Under the pieces are notes generated by a model, which was not told the DNA's origin, ran no database searches, and saw nothing but the letters and a program-made list of their open reading frames with translations. This document shows positions 41,623 to 50,748 of a DNA stretch of 64,000 bases, in pieces (the first letter of the stretch is position 1; each line of letters opens with the position of its first letter). The DNA is taken from assembly GCA_029379215.1 (NCBI GenBank), contig JAQYWO010000002.1:1-64000 (forward strand), in the 5' to 3' direction. Source of the stretch: Rhizonema sp. PD37. GTDB taxonomy: Bacteria; Cyanobacteriota; Cyanobacteriia; Cyanobacteriales; Nostocaceae. The position numbers and the translations under genes are program-made.

Positions 41623-44109
41623 ATGAAAGTTTACTGCACCCGTCCTGGTTGCCAAAGGAATGAAAATGATATTGCTGATGAACTCCTGGAAAGTTTGAGA
41701 CATACCGCGTTTAGACAACAGCAGTATTGTGTTCACTGTGGTATGCCTTTAATTCTAGCAAATCAATACTTGCCAAGAAAAGAATTAGGTTCGGGAGGGT
41801 TCGGGAGAACGTTTTGTGCATTGGATCTGAATACTGCAGCAGAAAAACCAGCAGTAAGAGTCATCAAACAATTACATCCAATAAAACCTCTGCAACCATC
41901 ACAGTTGCAAACAGTAGAACGGTTATTTCGCAGAGAGGCAAAGGTTTTGGATGGTTTGAACCACACACAGATCCCTCGATTGTATGCATTTTTTGAGTTA
42001 GTAGAACCTGTTGACTTTCGAGGTATTACCCCATTAGGAGAACCACAAAAATTCTTTTACTTAGTGCAGGAATATATTGAGGGTGATGATTTATTGAAAG
42101 AGTTAGAAGATCGAAAAGTACAAGGTAAGAAATTTTCGGAAGCTGAAGTTATAGAAATTCTCAAACAGATGTTAGGAGTCTTAAAATATACTCACGAGTA
42201 TAGCGATGAGCGTACGAAAGGAGTGATACATAGAGATATCAAACCCTCGAATATTGTCTGTCGGAAAAAGGATAATAAGCTTTATTTAATAGACTTTGGT
42301 GCAGTCAAACAAGTCATACAAGTCGTAGAGGAGGGAGCATCCGAAAATGAGACTTTGATACTTACTCCAGGGTTTTCACCTCCTGAGCAAATGAATGCAA
42401 AAAGGGTACAGTTTTCATCGGATTTATATTCTTTAGCTGCTACGTGCGTTTTTCTGCTAACAGGTGAAAATCCTGGCAGTATCGGAATTCCTTATGATCT
42501 TGAGGAATGGAAAAAACATACTACAGTTACTAAACGCTTTGCAGCGATCTTAGATAAAATGTTATCGCCTTTTCCACCAGATAGATTTCAGTCTGCGGAT
42601 CAGATACTACAGGCGTTGAAACAAAAGAGTTGGCAGTGGTGGAAAGTGGGTTTGGTTAGTTCGGCAAGTGTTGCTGCGATCGCAATTGTCGCCATAATTT
42701 ATAAAATCACTTCTGTCCAACAGCCTCTACTTCCGGCAAATTACTTCAGTTTGGGAGAAAAATCTTTATTCAATGAAAGCGATATTAGCAATTCATCTCC
42801 AAAATGTCAACAAGCTTATGAGAAAAAGAAAGAAGGAATCCAAGCTTTTGCCGCTCAAAATTTTCCAGTTGCCAAGGATAAATTCCAAGCTGCCATAGAT
42901 TTATTTAAAGCTTCTCATGATATTAATTGCTCTGCTAATTCAGAAACACAAGTCTTTTTAAACAACGCTAAAGCCAACATCAGTAATAATCCCCTCACAA
43001 TTGCAATTGTGGTTCCCATTAACGGGAAACCTCAATTTAGTAAGATTGCCGCCCAAATGCTTCGTGGGGTTGCCCACGTTCAAGATAATTTAAATAATCA
43101 AGAAGATGGTATCCAAGGGCGATTGTTACAGGTTTTAATTGTTAAAGACGACAATAACCCTGATATAGCCAAAAAAGTTGCTTTGGCTCTTGCTCTGAAC
43201 AATATTCCAGAGAAGATAGTCAATAATATTTTAGGAGTTGTTGGTCATTTCAGCAGTGATGATACTGTGACAGCAGGAGAGATTTACCAAAGCAATCAAC
43301 TTGTGGCAGTTTCTCCTACAAGTACAGCTGTCAGACAGTTGCACTCTAGCACTTCTGGCTATCAGTTTAATTTAAGCAAGCATGTTTTCCGCACGTCTCC
43401 TAGTGACACCGTTGCTGCTGACAATTTATTTCAGTATGTACAAAGAAATATAGGTTCTGGAAAAGCCGCTATTTTTTTCAACTCTGAACAGAAATATAGT
43501 ACATCTCTTAAAGAAGCATTTGAGAAAAAATTTGCGGCTTCCGACGTTATTTCGTGTGATGTATCCAAGTATAGGATGGATGAATGCGCACCAAAGGCAT
43601 TAGGCGCAAAGTTAGTCATGCTAGCTTTAAGCGCTGACGAAGCAACAGAAAAGGTATTATTGGCCATTGAACTGAATAGTAGTAAAATACCTTTGTTAGG
43701 TGGAGATGCTTTGTACAGTGACGATAAGCTATCCTTTGGCGATAAAGCTAAAGACTTGATACTTGCTGTCCCTGCACATGTAGATCTTACTCCCCAATGG
43801 TTTCAAAGAGAATCTATCAGCTTTTGGGGAGATCAATTTGTGGGATGGCGAACGATTACAGCTTATGATGCAGCTCAAGTCATTGTGGAAGGGCTGAAGA
43901 AGCAAGGGAATAATCCCACTCGCCAAGGTTTATACGACGTCTTAAACAATCCGAAATTTTCAATTCAAGGTGCGACAGGAACAGTAGAATTTGATAAATC
44001 GCACGATCGCAAAGTCCATTCTCAAGATGAAAATAAGCTGGGTGTGTTAGTTAAAGTTTGTCAGTCTGAGAAAAAGACACAGTATAAGTTTTGTTTGGTA
44101 AAACAATAG
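41623..44109 (+). CDS. 4-Cys Ser/Thr kinase fused to an extracytoplasmic substrate-binding domain
   Basis: The 828-residue protein has a short Cys4 module (Cys5, Cys10, Cys36, Cys39), a Hanks-type kinase (about 50-330: GSGGFGRTF, Lys82 in VIKQL, HRDIKPSNIV, LIDFGAVK, TPGFSPPEQ), one transmembrane segment (about 345-365, VGLVSSASVAAIAIVAII), and a C-terminal domain of the ABC branched-chain amino-acid binding type (about 450-828: LTIAIVVPINGKPQFSKIAA, LGVVGHFSSDDTVTAGEIYQ, VSPTSTAV, GGDALYSDD, YDAAQVIVEGLKKQG). The architecture is that of a one-component receptor kinase: the outside domain should bind a small ligand and control the cytoplasmic kinase. The ligand is unknown. Confidence 0.92.
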   Translation: MKVYCTRPGCQRNENDIADELLESLRHTAFRQQQYCVHCGMPLILANQYLPRKELGSGGFGRTFCALDLNTAAEKPAVRVIKQLHPIKPLQPSQLQTVERLFRREAKVLDGLNHTQIPRLYAFFELVEPVDFRGITPLGEPQKFFYLVQEYIEGDDLLKELEDRKVQGKKFSEAEVIEILKQMLGVLKYTHEYSDERTKGVIHRDIKPSNIVCRKKDNKLYLIDFGAVKQVIQVVEEGASENETLILTPGFSPPEQMNAKRVQFSSDLYSLAATCVFLLTGENPGSIGIPYDLEEWKKHTTVTKRFAAILDKMLSPFPPDRFQSADQILQALKQKSWQWWKVGLVSSASVAAIAIVAIIYKITSVQQPLLPANYFSLGEKSLFNESDISNSSPKCQQAYEKKKEGIQAFAAQNFPVAKDKFQAAIDLFKASHDINCSANSETQVFLNNAKANISNNPLTIAIVVPINGKPQFSKIAAQMLRGVAHVQDNLNNQEDGIQGRLLQVLIVKDDNNPDIAKKVALALALNNIPEKIVNNILGVVGHFSSDDTVTAGEIYQSNQLVAVSPTSTAVRQLHSSTSGYQFNLSKHVFRTSPSDTVAADNLFQYVQRNIGSGKAAIFFNSEQKYSTSLKEAFEKKFAASDVISCDVSKYRMDECAPKALGAKLVMLALSADEATEKVLLAIELNSSKIPLLGGDALYSDDKLSFGDKAKDLILAVPAHVDLTPQWFQRESISFWGDQFVGWRTITAYDAAQVIVEGLKKQGNNPTRQGLYDVLNNPKFSIQGATGTVEFDKSHDRKVHSQDENKLGVLVKVCQSEKKTQYKFCLVKQ

Positions 44110-44128
44110 TCACAATAGCAAGGAGTGG

Positions 44129-44171
44129 GAGACGCGTCTGTAGCTTCCACAATTCTGAATGAGCGCGTCTC
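44129..44171. terminator. Hairpin between convergent genes
   Basis: GAGACGCG and CGCGTCTC pair across a 27-nt loop in the 97-nt gap between the kinase gene and hisS. It probably serves as a shared terminator. Confidence 0.5.
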
Positions 44172-44206
44172 TATACTTTTGCTAAGGGAGAAGTTGCGAT
44201 CGCAAC

Positions 44207-45601
44207 TTATTCATGCCCAAGCCTTTTTTTGATTTCCTCAGCCAAATTTTCCAGAGGAACTTCGATTTGTTCGCGAGTTTTTAAATCTTTGAGAGAGGAC
44301 TTTTGTGCTGTTGCTTCTGCAGAACCGATGATAACGCAAAATTGAATACCTTGTTTTTCAGCTAGTTGAAATTGTTTGCTAAGAGCTCGCTGTTCAAAGT
44401 TAGTGATAACATTAATTCCTAGCTTACGCAGCTTCTGAGACACATTCAAATAAATAGGCATCAAATCATCTTGTATATTCATCACCATGACTTGCGCGGG
44501 AGTGGCGGCGAAGGAATTTAAAATATCAGCTTTCAACAACCGATAGATTAAGCGGGTTAAGCCAATCGAAATACCAACTCCAGGCATTTTCTCACCCAAA
44601 AACACTCCGACTAATTCTTCATACCTACCGCCAGAGCATATACTCCCTAAAGCTTCATGTCCGATAAGAGTTGTTTCGTATACTGTCCCTGTGTAATAAT
44701 CAAGTCCACGAGCAATAGATAAATCAATACAGAAGCATTTTTCCGAAACTCCAAGATTGCGAACACCTGCAACAACTGTTTCTATCTCTGTAACTCCAGT
44801 ACTAAATTCCTCAGCTTCAGGCATAGTTTCAGATAGGTGCTTGAGCTTATCTAATACCTCATTAACTGTACCTTTAATTTTAATAAAGTCGATAATTTTT
44901 TGAGTTTGCTCTCCTGAAACGCTCTCTTTCTCTAAATCCTGTTTGACTTTCGCTTCACCAATTTTTTCTAAGGTATCAATAATACCAATGCAAGCTTTTA
45001 TTTTGTTTTCCTCAATTCCCATTGACTTAAAGAAACCCGTGAGAATTTTGCGGTTATTGATGCGAATTAGAAAATCACCGATATTAATTGCTGCAAATAT
45101 CTCAGAGATAATGGCAGGCATTTGAGCATCGTACAGCAAACTAAGTTCGCGACGAGCAACAACATCAATATCGCACTGACGGAACTGCCGATAACGTCCA
45201 TCTTTTGCCCGTTCCCCGCGAAAAACAATATCCATCTGATAGCGAGCAAAGGGAAAAGTCAACTCATTTAAGTGACGGGCAATATACGCCGCCAAAGGAA
45301 CTGTTTGATCAAACTTTAACGCCCTAGCTTCCGCTCCTGTTTCACCTGCTTTATCTTTCTCCGCTTGTCGATTTGGTGGCAAGATGGGATTGATACCATA
45401 AATGATGTTATCACCTTGATTGCCTTTGGCTTGTAGAACGTCCAAACGTTCTACTGCTGGAGTTTCTATAGGGGTAAATCCATAGCTTTCAAAAACCCTA
45501 CGGATGGTATCGAGTAAATATAATTCTAGGCGCTTTTCACCTGGAAGAAATTCTGTAAAGCCGCTAGGAGTCGAGAAATTTAATTTATCAGCTTTTGTCA
45601 T
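44207..45601 (-). CDS. hisS: Histidyl-tRNA synthetase
   Basis: This class II synthetase charges tRNA-His. Its 464 residues show GFTEFLPGEKRLELYLLDTI, RRVFESYGFTPIETPAVE (motif 1), FRGERAKDGRYRQFRQCDID (motif 2), the histidine signature LARGLDYYTGTVYE (here IARGLDYYTGTVYE), SICSGGRYEELVGVF, and motif 3 GVGISIGLTRLI. The C-terminal anticodon-binding domain is present. Length is within the bacterial range and the ATG at 45601 is the natural start. A family-3 MITE-like element lies upstream. Confidence 0.96.
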   Translation of the reverse strand: MTKADKLNFSTPSGFTEFLPGEKRLELYLLDTIRRVFESYGFTPIETPAVERLDVLQAKGNQGDNIIYGINPILPPNRQAEKDKAGETGAEARALKFDQTVPLAAYIARHLNELTFPFARYQMDIVFRGERAKDGRYRQFRQCDIDVVARRELSLLYDAQMPAIISEIFAAINIGDFLIRINNRKILTGFFKSMGIEENKIKACIGIIDTLEKIGEAKVKQDLEKESVSGEQTQKIIDFIKIKGTVNEVLDKLKHLSETMPEAEEFSTGVTEIETVVAGVRNLGVSEKCFCIDLSIARGLDYYTGTVYETTLIGHEALGSICSGGRYEELVGVFLGEKMPGVGISIGLTRLIYRLLKADILNSFAATPAQVMVMNIQDDLMPIYLNVSQKLRKLGINVITNFEQRALSKQFQLAEKQGIQFCVIIGSAEATAQKSSLKDLKTREQIEVPLENLAEEIKKRLGHE

Positions 45602-45650
45602 ACCTTTAATGAATAGTTGTTAATTTTATTGTCTATAGATAGGGTTAGTA

Positions 45651-45781
45651 CAATACCGTTCGGATAAGCAGAGGAGGAAAGAGTTGGTGGACAATTATTT
45701 CTTTCCTCCTCTGCTGCTCTACTCAAGAAAGCACCCCCTGCCTGCCTCAACAGATAAATTCGCACGCTCCGTACCGTATTG
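45651..45781. repeat. MITE-like element, family 3 (copy 2)
   Basis: CAATACCGTT (45651) and ACCGTATTG (ending 45781) are inverted termini around 131 bp. The interior AGGAGGAAAGAGTTGGTGG, TGGACAATTA and CTGCTGCTCTACTC blocks match 33629-33783. The remainder of 45602-46079 shows no gene. Confidence 0.65.
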
Positions 45782-46079
45782 GGTTGTCTAATAAGATTGA
45801 AGGATGTTCGAGTGGCACAACTCAAGGTAAGTATAAATGTGCAAGAAAGCTAAACCTGTAACGATAAGTAAAGTTATCCGAAACCCTCTTCCCGTGACTC
45901 ATAGCTACCTTGTCTCAACCATAAATATTCACATGGACCTACTTAGTTTAAGATATAGACTATCTAACCACTATATCTAAGTAATGTTAACAGGATCTGA
46001 GACGAAGAAGATGTTCACTAGTTTTGATGCTTTACCTAATTGTAGCTAGAGCGCCGATCAATTTTAAAGAAAATCAGCT

Positions 46080-46481
46080 TTAGTTCACAAATAAACTCGG
46101 TTCAACATTAAAAAACTCTCCCAGCTTTTGGGCTAGTTCTAAATTTATCTTCTCTTGTCCATTACAAATATTATCAACCAAACCTTCTGTTCCCAAAACA
46201 GCAACCAAATCATCTCTACTTTTACTTGATTCTTCTAACAAGAATAACAGCATAGATACAGGAGCATTCTGCCGAATCGGCTGATAATATTCTTGTTCAA
46301 ACTTTTCAATTAAAGTGATTAACAATTGATACAATTCATTTTCTTCTACAGTACGTTCCCTGTGCATTAAATCCTCCACAGTGGCTAAAGCGTGATCATT
46401 TTCTGCTTCAGTTTTGATCAGCTTGGGAAGATAAGCCGTTAATAATTCCTTGTATTTCTCTGGATTAAAAGTAAGAGTCAT
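46080..46481 (-). CDS. higA: HigA-like HTH antitoxin
   Basis: The start I prefer is the ATG at 46481 (MTLTFNPEKYKELLTAYLPK), inside the end of the toxin gene; an earlier in-frame start adds ten residues. The 133-residue protein has a helical N-terminus (LATVEDLMHRERTVEENELY) and a C-terminal HTH-like domain: LLFLLEESSKSRDDLVAVLG followed by GLVDNICNGQEKINLELAQK. This is the architecture of HigA antitoxins of the cyanobacterial HigBA type. It overlaps higB by 17 nt. Confidence 0.85.
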   Translation of the reverse strand: MTLTFNPEKYKELLTAYLPKLIKTEAENDHALATVEDLMHRERTVEENELYQLLITLIEKFEQEYYQPIRQNAPVSMLLFLLEESSKSRDDLVAVLGTEGLVDNICNGQEKINLELAQKLGEFFNVEPSLFVN

Positions 46482-46764
46482 TCTTCCATCCATCCTTATC
46501 ATATTCTGCATGGGTTAAAATATATTTAATATAAATTAATTGCCCTTCGTAATCTATACTGACAATCAAGCGGTATTTATTTCCTTTAAGATTGAAAACG
46601 GTAAAACTACCAACAGCTTCAGCTTTCGGAAAAACCTGTTGTAGTTCAATTAAACTTTTCCATTGCGCTTTAGTGGCAATTCTATACCAATTGCTTAGTA
46701 TTTCTTGACAATCTGCATGATTTTCTCCATATTCTCTTAAAATTCTGAAACTAATAACGTGCAT
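46465..46764 (-). CDS. higB: HigB-type mRNA interferase toxin
   Basis: The 99-residue protein is a complete HigB toxin with RelE fold: MHVISFRILREYGENHADCQ, NLKGNKYRLIVSIDYEGQLI, and the catalytic end YIKYILTHAEYDKDGWKND. HigB cleaves ribosome-bound mRNA and is held inactive by HigA. GGGAAG precedes the ATG. It is the only intact RelE-superfamily pair in the window apart from brnT. Confidence 0.88.
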   Translation of the reverse strand: MHVISFRILREYGENHADCQEILSNWYRIATKAQWKSLIELQQVFPKAEAVGSFTVFNLKGNKYRLIVSIDYEGQLIYIKYILTHAEYDKDGWKNDSYF

Positions 46765-46819
46765 CTTCCCAAATTGTAGCTCTATGCTACCATTCTTCTT
46801 TTTATTTCCACTTACTTAC

Positions 46820-48235
46820 TTAATTATCAAACCACCAAGGGTCGATCGCAGGGGTTGTTTTCACCAAAAAGGCTTTTGAACGCATAAAACGTTTCAGCGC
46901 TTTTGGCGAACTGCGTAATCCACTCAAATCCCAGAATTGGCGGGAATCTGTCTTTTCCTGGTGCATAATAGCGGTAAGACCAGCATCGTTGATACTAATA
47001 GCATCTGCATCTATTTGGCGGGCAACTCCCAGCGCTTCTACTTCTGATGAGGCAAAAACAGCAGCACTCAGTTGATTCATTGAGTCATTCGCCAACTGAA
47101 GTGCTTCATCAGTTGTAGAAAAGGACATAATAGGCATAATTGGTCCAAATGTCTGTTCTGTCATCACTTTCATGGAATGGTTGACAGCAGTCATAACTGT
47201 AGGGCGACACCACCAACCTCCTCCATTATTCTCAACTTCACCGCCACAGTGAATCACTGCTTGATTTTCCGATGCGTCGAGGAGATGATCACTGATAATT
47301 GCTGCTTGTTTTTCTGCAATAATTGGACCAATTTCACCATTTTCAATTGTAGGGTAGGCAAGCCTAAGGCGTTGCGCTTTGATGACGAGTCGTTCGACAA
47401 AATATTCAAAAATAGATTCAGCCACGTAGATCCGCTCAATAGACAGGTGTGATTGTCCGGTGTTGAAAACAGAACCCCACAAAATTGCTGAGGTTGCTAA
47501 GTCCAAATTAGCTGACGCTAAGACGATCGCCGGAGCTTTCCCAGACAATTCCAATAAAGCCGGAATAGATTGCCTCGCTGCTGATAACGCAACTTTTTGC
47601 CCTTTTTCCTGATTTCCAGTAAAACAAACCAGATCTACACATTCAATCAGAGTTGCTCCTGTTTCATCTCCTCCTTCAACAAAAGTTAACACATCGCGTA
47701 AATTTGGGACTATGCTTAGTGCTTTGAGTAGAGGTGTCATGAAGCGGGGAGCAATCTCACTCGGTTTGACAATGACAGCACAACCTGCTAGTAATGCCGG
47801 AATGATATCAATTGTTGAGAGCAGTAAAGGGAAATTCCACGGACTAATCACTCCCACTAAAGGGTAAGGGACGACAGTTTGATGCAATTGGATAAAAGAA
47901 ATTGCCGTGTCTTGTTGAGATTCTTGCAGCAAATTAGGTGCTAATTGACACCAGTATTCAATACAGTCTAGTAATGAATTAATTTCCAGTACCGAGATAG
48001 ACAATCTTCCTGTGTCATTAACTAATGCTTCTGTGAGTTTATCTTGTGATAATTTTATCGCTTGCTTCCACTGCTGTAGAGCGGTAATTCGCCCTTCGAT
48101 CCCAAGTTGTCGCCAACTTGCTTGAAACCTCCGTAAACGATTGCATTGTAGTGCCAACAACTTCTGTGGTGGTGGTACAATCACGTAGTCAAATTTGCCC
48201 GTGCGGGGGTTGCGAACTTCTATTGGTTTGGACAT
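46820..48235 (-). CDS. Aldehyde dehydrogenase-like protein lacking the catalytic cysteine
   Basis: The 471-residue protein has the ALDH fold: GVISPWNFPLLLSTIDIIPA, AVIVKPSEIAP, FVEGGDETGATLI, LVCFTGNQEKGQKVALSA, and the general-base Glu in ALLELSGKAPAIVLASANLD. The catalytic Cys is expected in a GQxC motif; here the sequence is FNTGQSHLSIERIYV, so His (codon CAC) takes the Cys position. The rest of the motif (SIERIYV) is well kept, and so is the NAD-binding region. Without the Cys it should not form the thiohemiacetal, so it may be a binding protein, have changed chemistry, or be an inactive paralogue. It is convergent with no metabolic partner and sits alone. Confidence 0.88.
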   Translation of the reverse strand: MSKPIEVRNPRTGKFDYVIVPPPQKLLALQCNRLRRFQASWRQLGIEGRITALQQWKQAIKLSQDKLTEALVNDTGRLSISVLEINSLLDCIEYWCQLAPNLLQESQQDTAISFIQLHQTVVPYPLVGVISPWNFPLLLSTIDIIPALLAGCAVIVKPSEIAPRFMTPLLKALSIVPNLRDVLTFVEGGDETGATLIECVDLVCFTGNQEKGQKVALSAARQSIPALLELSGKAPAIVLASANLDLATSAILWGSVFNTGQSHLSIERIYVAESIFEYFVERLVIKAQRLRLAYPTIENGEIGPIIAEKQAAIISDHLLDASENQAVIHCGGEVENNGGGWWCRPTVMTAVNHSMKVMTEQTFGPIMPIMSFSTTDEALQLANDSMNQLSAAVFASSEVEALGVARQIDADAISINDAGLTAIMHQEKTDSRQFWDLSGLRSSPKALKRFMRSKAFLVKTTPAIDPWWFDN

Positions 48236-48654
48236 GGCTCAACCAATTTTAGATTTGGCAGAAAGTTTCCATAGAGAAGTGGTAGCGAGTTCGCAAGCAT
48301 CGGAGGGTTTCCCGACAGAGCAAACTTTCCCAGACGGATTTCGGATTTGAGATGACAGGTTCGCTTCACTCTCAACTTAAACGGTATTAAATGTCTCATA
48401 TCATACTCGTTCGATTGCCGAATGTCAGTCATCAGTATTTCATCAGACATCGTATCGCCCATATATTTTCTTGGTATTCCCTCAAGGCGAAAGCAACAAG
48501 CGTGTGAGTCAATGGTAAAAAACCCGATTTCTGAAAGAAACCGGGTTCTAAAACTAATAAGGACTGGAATGACTCCCAGTCCGGAAAAAAAAGCGGGCTA
48601 ACCGCTATTAACTAAGTTAACCCGTGCTGTTCTGGGAACGCGCAGAGAAATTAC
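48236..48654. other. Gene-free region with a hairpin
   Basis: No gene is supported. A hairpin at 48521-48547 is followed by GGACTGGAATGACTCCCAGTCC, a second small palindrome; both lie downstream of the minus-strand ycf35 gene. Confidence 0.5.
48521..48547 (-). terminator. Hairpin downstream of the ycf35 homologue
   Basis: AACCCGATTTCT and AGAAACCGGGTT form an almost perfect stem. It is related to the AGAAACCCGA hairpins at 24682 and 25602. Confidence 0.45.
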
Positions 48655-49005
48655 TTATTGCAATACCAACTTGACGTTGGCGTTCTGCAGACCGCGCTGC
48701 TTGACTTCGGTCAAGGTTTTGTTAACAGCGTACTTCTGATTGATGGAGTTGATCAGTTCGGTCTGGTTGTGCTTCTTAGCAACGCCCCACAGGTCTGCGA
48801 TGAGGTCGAAAGAACCATCGCTGTTGCGAGACCAACCGAGGTCGTACTCGCCTTCCAATAGTGCAACGATATCAGAGCGAACGCGCTGACCATTGTAGCC
48901 ACGGACGTCAGCTTCAGTCTTCACAGTGATACCCAGGTCACGCAAAGAAGACTTGAGGATTTCAGCATCGGTAATTTTGGTCCGCAGAGTGCTAAAATGA
49001 GACAT
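48655..49005 (-). CDS. ycf35: DUF1257 protein, Ycf35 homologue
   Basis: The 116-residue protein starts at the ATG at 49005, 9 nt after GGAGGA; an ATG five codons earlier lies before that site and is unlikely. MSHFSTLRTKITDAEILKSS, then RSDIVALLEGEYDLGWSRNS and DGSFDLIADLWGVAKKHNQT, match the DUF1257/Ycf35 family of cyanobacteria and red-algal plastids. The role is unknown, but it is commonly adjacent to a Ycf46-type AAA protein, as here. A stem-loop pair in the 138-nt gap suggests the genes are not simply co-transcribed. Confidence 0.92.
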   Translation of the reverse strand: MSHFSTLRTKITDAEILKSSLRDLGITVKTEADVRGYNGQRVRSDIVALLEGEYDLGWSRNSDGSFDLIADLWGVAKKHNQTELINSINQKYAVNKTLTEVKQRGLQNANVKLVLQ

Positions 49006-49143
49006 TTGGGTTTCCTCCAAAGAGAAGATTGAGAAAAGGACAACGGTTTGTTTTAGGCGAAGCCGCGTTTATATTACGCGGTTTTTTCATAACTGCTAGC
49101 ATTTGGCGCTAGCCTTTCCCCCTGTGTTAGCAGGGAAAGCTTT

Positions 49144-50658
49144 TTAGAACTCCATTCGCTGATATTCAGCAACGGAGGATGCTGCGGGCCTTGCTCGCTG
49201 TCTAGCCCAGTCTCGAAGAGCTGTGACTTGTTCTTGCATCGTACGTGACAGCGGCAGTGTAGCTTTGAGTGCAGCGATAATATCTAGTTGGGTGAACTCC
49301 CGTTCTTGTTGGGCAAAGGCTTCGTACATTGCAGCGACGATCGCCTGTTCAGTTTCTGCCCCAGAAAATCCCTCTGACATCTTGGCCAGTTGTTCTAGAT
49401 CGAAGCGTGTTATGTCTTTACGGCGCTTTGTCAGGTGAATCTTGAAAATATCTTGACGTTCTTCGGCTGTGGGTAAATCTACAAAGAATATTTCATCAAA
49501 GCGACCTTTCCTTAAGAATTCCCCAGGTAAACGTTCCACTCGGTTGGCTGTCGCCATCACGAACACTGGTGATTTCTTTTCTTGCATCCACGTTAGGAAA
49601 GACCCAAATATTCGGCTGGAAGTTCCACCATCAGAGTCCGAAGAACCCGTCGTTCCAGCAAATGATTTATCTAACTCGTCAATAAATAGTATTGCTGGTG
49701 AAATCGATTCCGCTGTTTTTAAGGCATTGCGCAAATTGGCTTCTGAACGTCCTACCATTGAGCCATCATAAACTCGCCCCATATCTAACCTTAGCAGTGG
49801 TAAGCCCCAAAGCCTAGAGGTCGTTTTGGCAATTAATGATTTACCGCAACCTGGCACTCCCAGAATTAACATTCCCTTCGGTTGAGGCAATCCATATTCT
49901 CTAGCTCTTTCTGTAAAAGCGTTGGATCGTTGCTTCAGCCACTTCTTTAGTTCTTCTAGTCCGCCTACTGCATCAATGGTTGAATCTTCTTCTATGTATT
50001 CTAATATGCCATTGCGCCGAATGAGTTGCTTTTTCTCAGATAAAACTATCTCTAATTCATCTTCCGTCAAACGCCCTGAAGTTACCTGTGCCTTACGGTA
50101 TACTTTTTCAGCTTCATCTCTAGTTAGACCTAAAGCTGCCCTCAAAAGCTTTTCTCTAGCTTCAGTTGACAATTTTCGTCCACGATTCTGCTCAATATGC
50201 TGAGTTAATACTTTATTCAAGTCCCCCATGTCTGGTAGGGAAAAGTCAAGAACGACAACTTCCTTTTCTAACTCTATTGGGACTTGCTGCATTGGCGACA
50301 TCAACATGATGTTCTTTTGCGTACCTTTAAAACTGGCGATCGCATCTCGTAAAGATCTTGTTGTCGCCGGCGCATCTATAAATGGATGTAAATCTTTAAG
50401 AATAAATATACCCGGTTCTCTTTGCCGAATTATCCACTCAATTGCTGCCTCTGGAGACACCGTGTTATGCTGAGTGACATTCCTGGGTTGGCCGTACTCT
50501 ACAATCCCGTGAGTTACTGTCCAAACATATACTCGTCGCTGCGGCTTTGACGAAGAGGCTATTGTAAAAATCGCTTGCTCGGCTCGCTCTTCCTCGGAGG
50601 TCACAAGGTAGATTAGAGGGTATTGAGCTTGAATTAAAATATTGAGCTCTTCTTTCAT
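49144..50658 (-). CDS. ycf46: AAA+ ATPase, Ycf46 homologue
   Basis: The 504-residue protein has a non-ATPase N-terminal part (about 1-220: LNILIQAQYPLIYLVTSEEE, VYVWTVTHGIVEYG) and a AAA+ module (about 225-500): Walker A GVPGCGKSLIAK, Walker B AILFIDELDKSF, sensor/arginine region LRKGRFDEIFFVDLP and FSGAETEQAIVAAMYEAF. Ycf46 homologues occur in plastids and cyanobacteria; one report links them to carbon uptake regulation, which I do not treat as settled. Neighbours are ycf35 downstream and a ribbon-helix-helix/zinc-ribbon gene upstream on the same strand, about 90 nt apart. Confidence 0.93.
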   Translation of the reverse strand: MKEELNILIQAQYPLIYLVTSEEERAEQAIFTIASSSKPQRRVYVWTVTHGIVEYGQPRNVTQHNTVSPEAAIEWIIRQREPGIFILKDLHPFIDAPATTRSLRDAIASFKGTQKNIMLMSPMQQVPIELEKEVVVLDFSLPDMGDLNKVLTQHIEQNRGRKLSTEAREKLLRAALGLTRDEAEKVYRKAQVTSGRLTEDELEIVLSEKKQLIRRNGILEYIEEDSTIDAVGGLEELKKWLKQRSNAFTERAREYGLPQPKGMLILGVPGCGKSLIAKTTSRLWGLPLLRLDMGRVYDGSMVGRSEANLRNALKTAESISPAILFIDELDKSFAGTTGSSDSDGGTSSRIFGSFLTWMQEKKSPVFVMATANRVERLPGEFLRKGRFDEIFFVDLPTAEERQDIFKIHLTKRRKDITRFDLEQLAKMSEGFSGAETEQAIVAAMYEAFAQQEREFTQLDIIAALKATLPLSRTMQEQVTALRDWARQRARPAASSVAEYQRMEF

Positions 50659-50748
50659 ACATCGACCTACTTGAGACCTTAAACAGAGAGTACATACATG
50701 GGTTTTAGGCTTTTGGCAAAGATAGCGGAACTGTGAAGCCCGTTCTTT

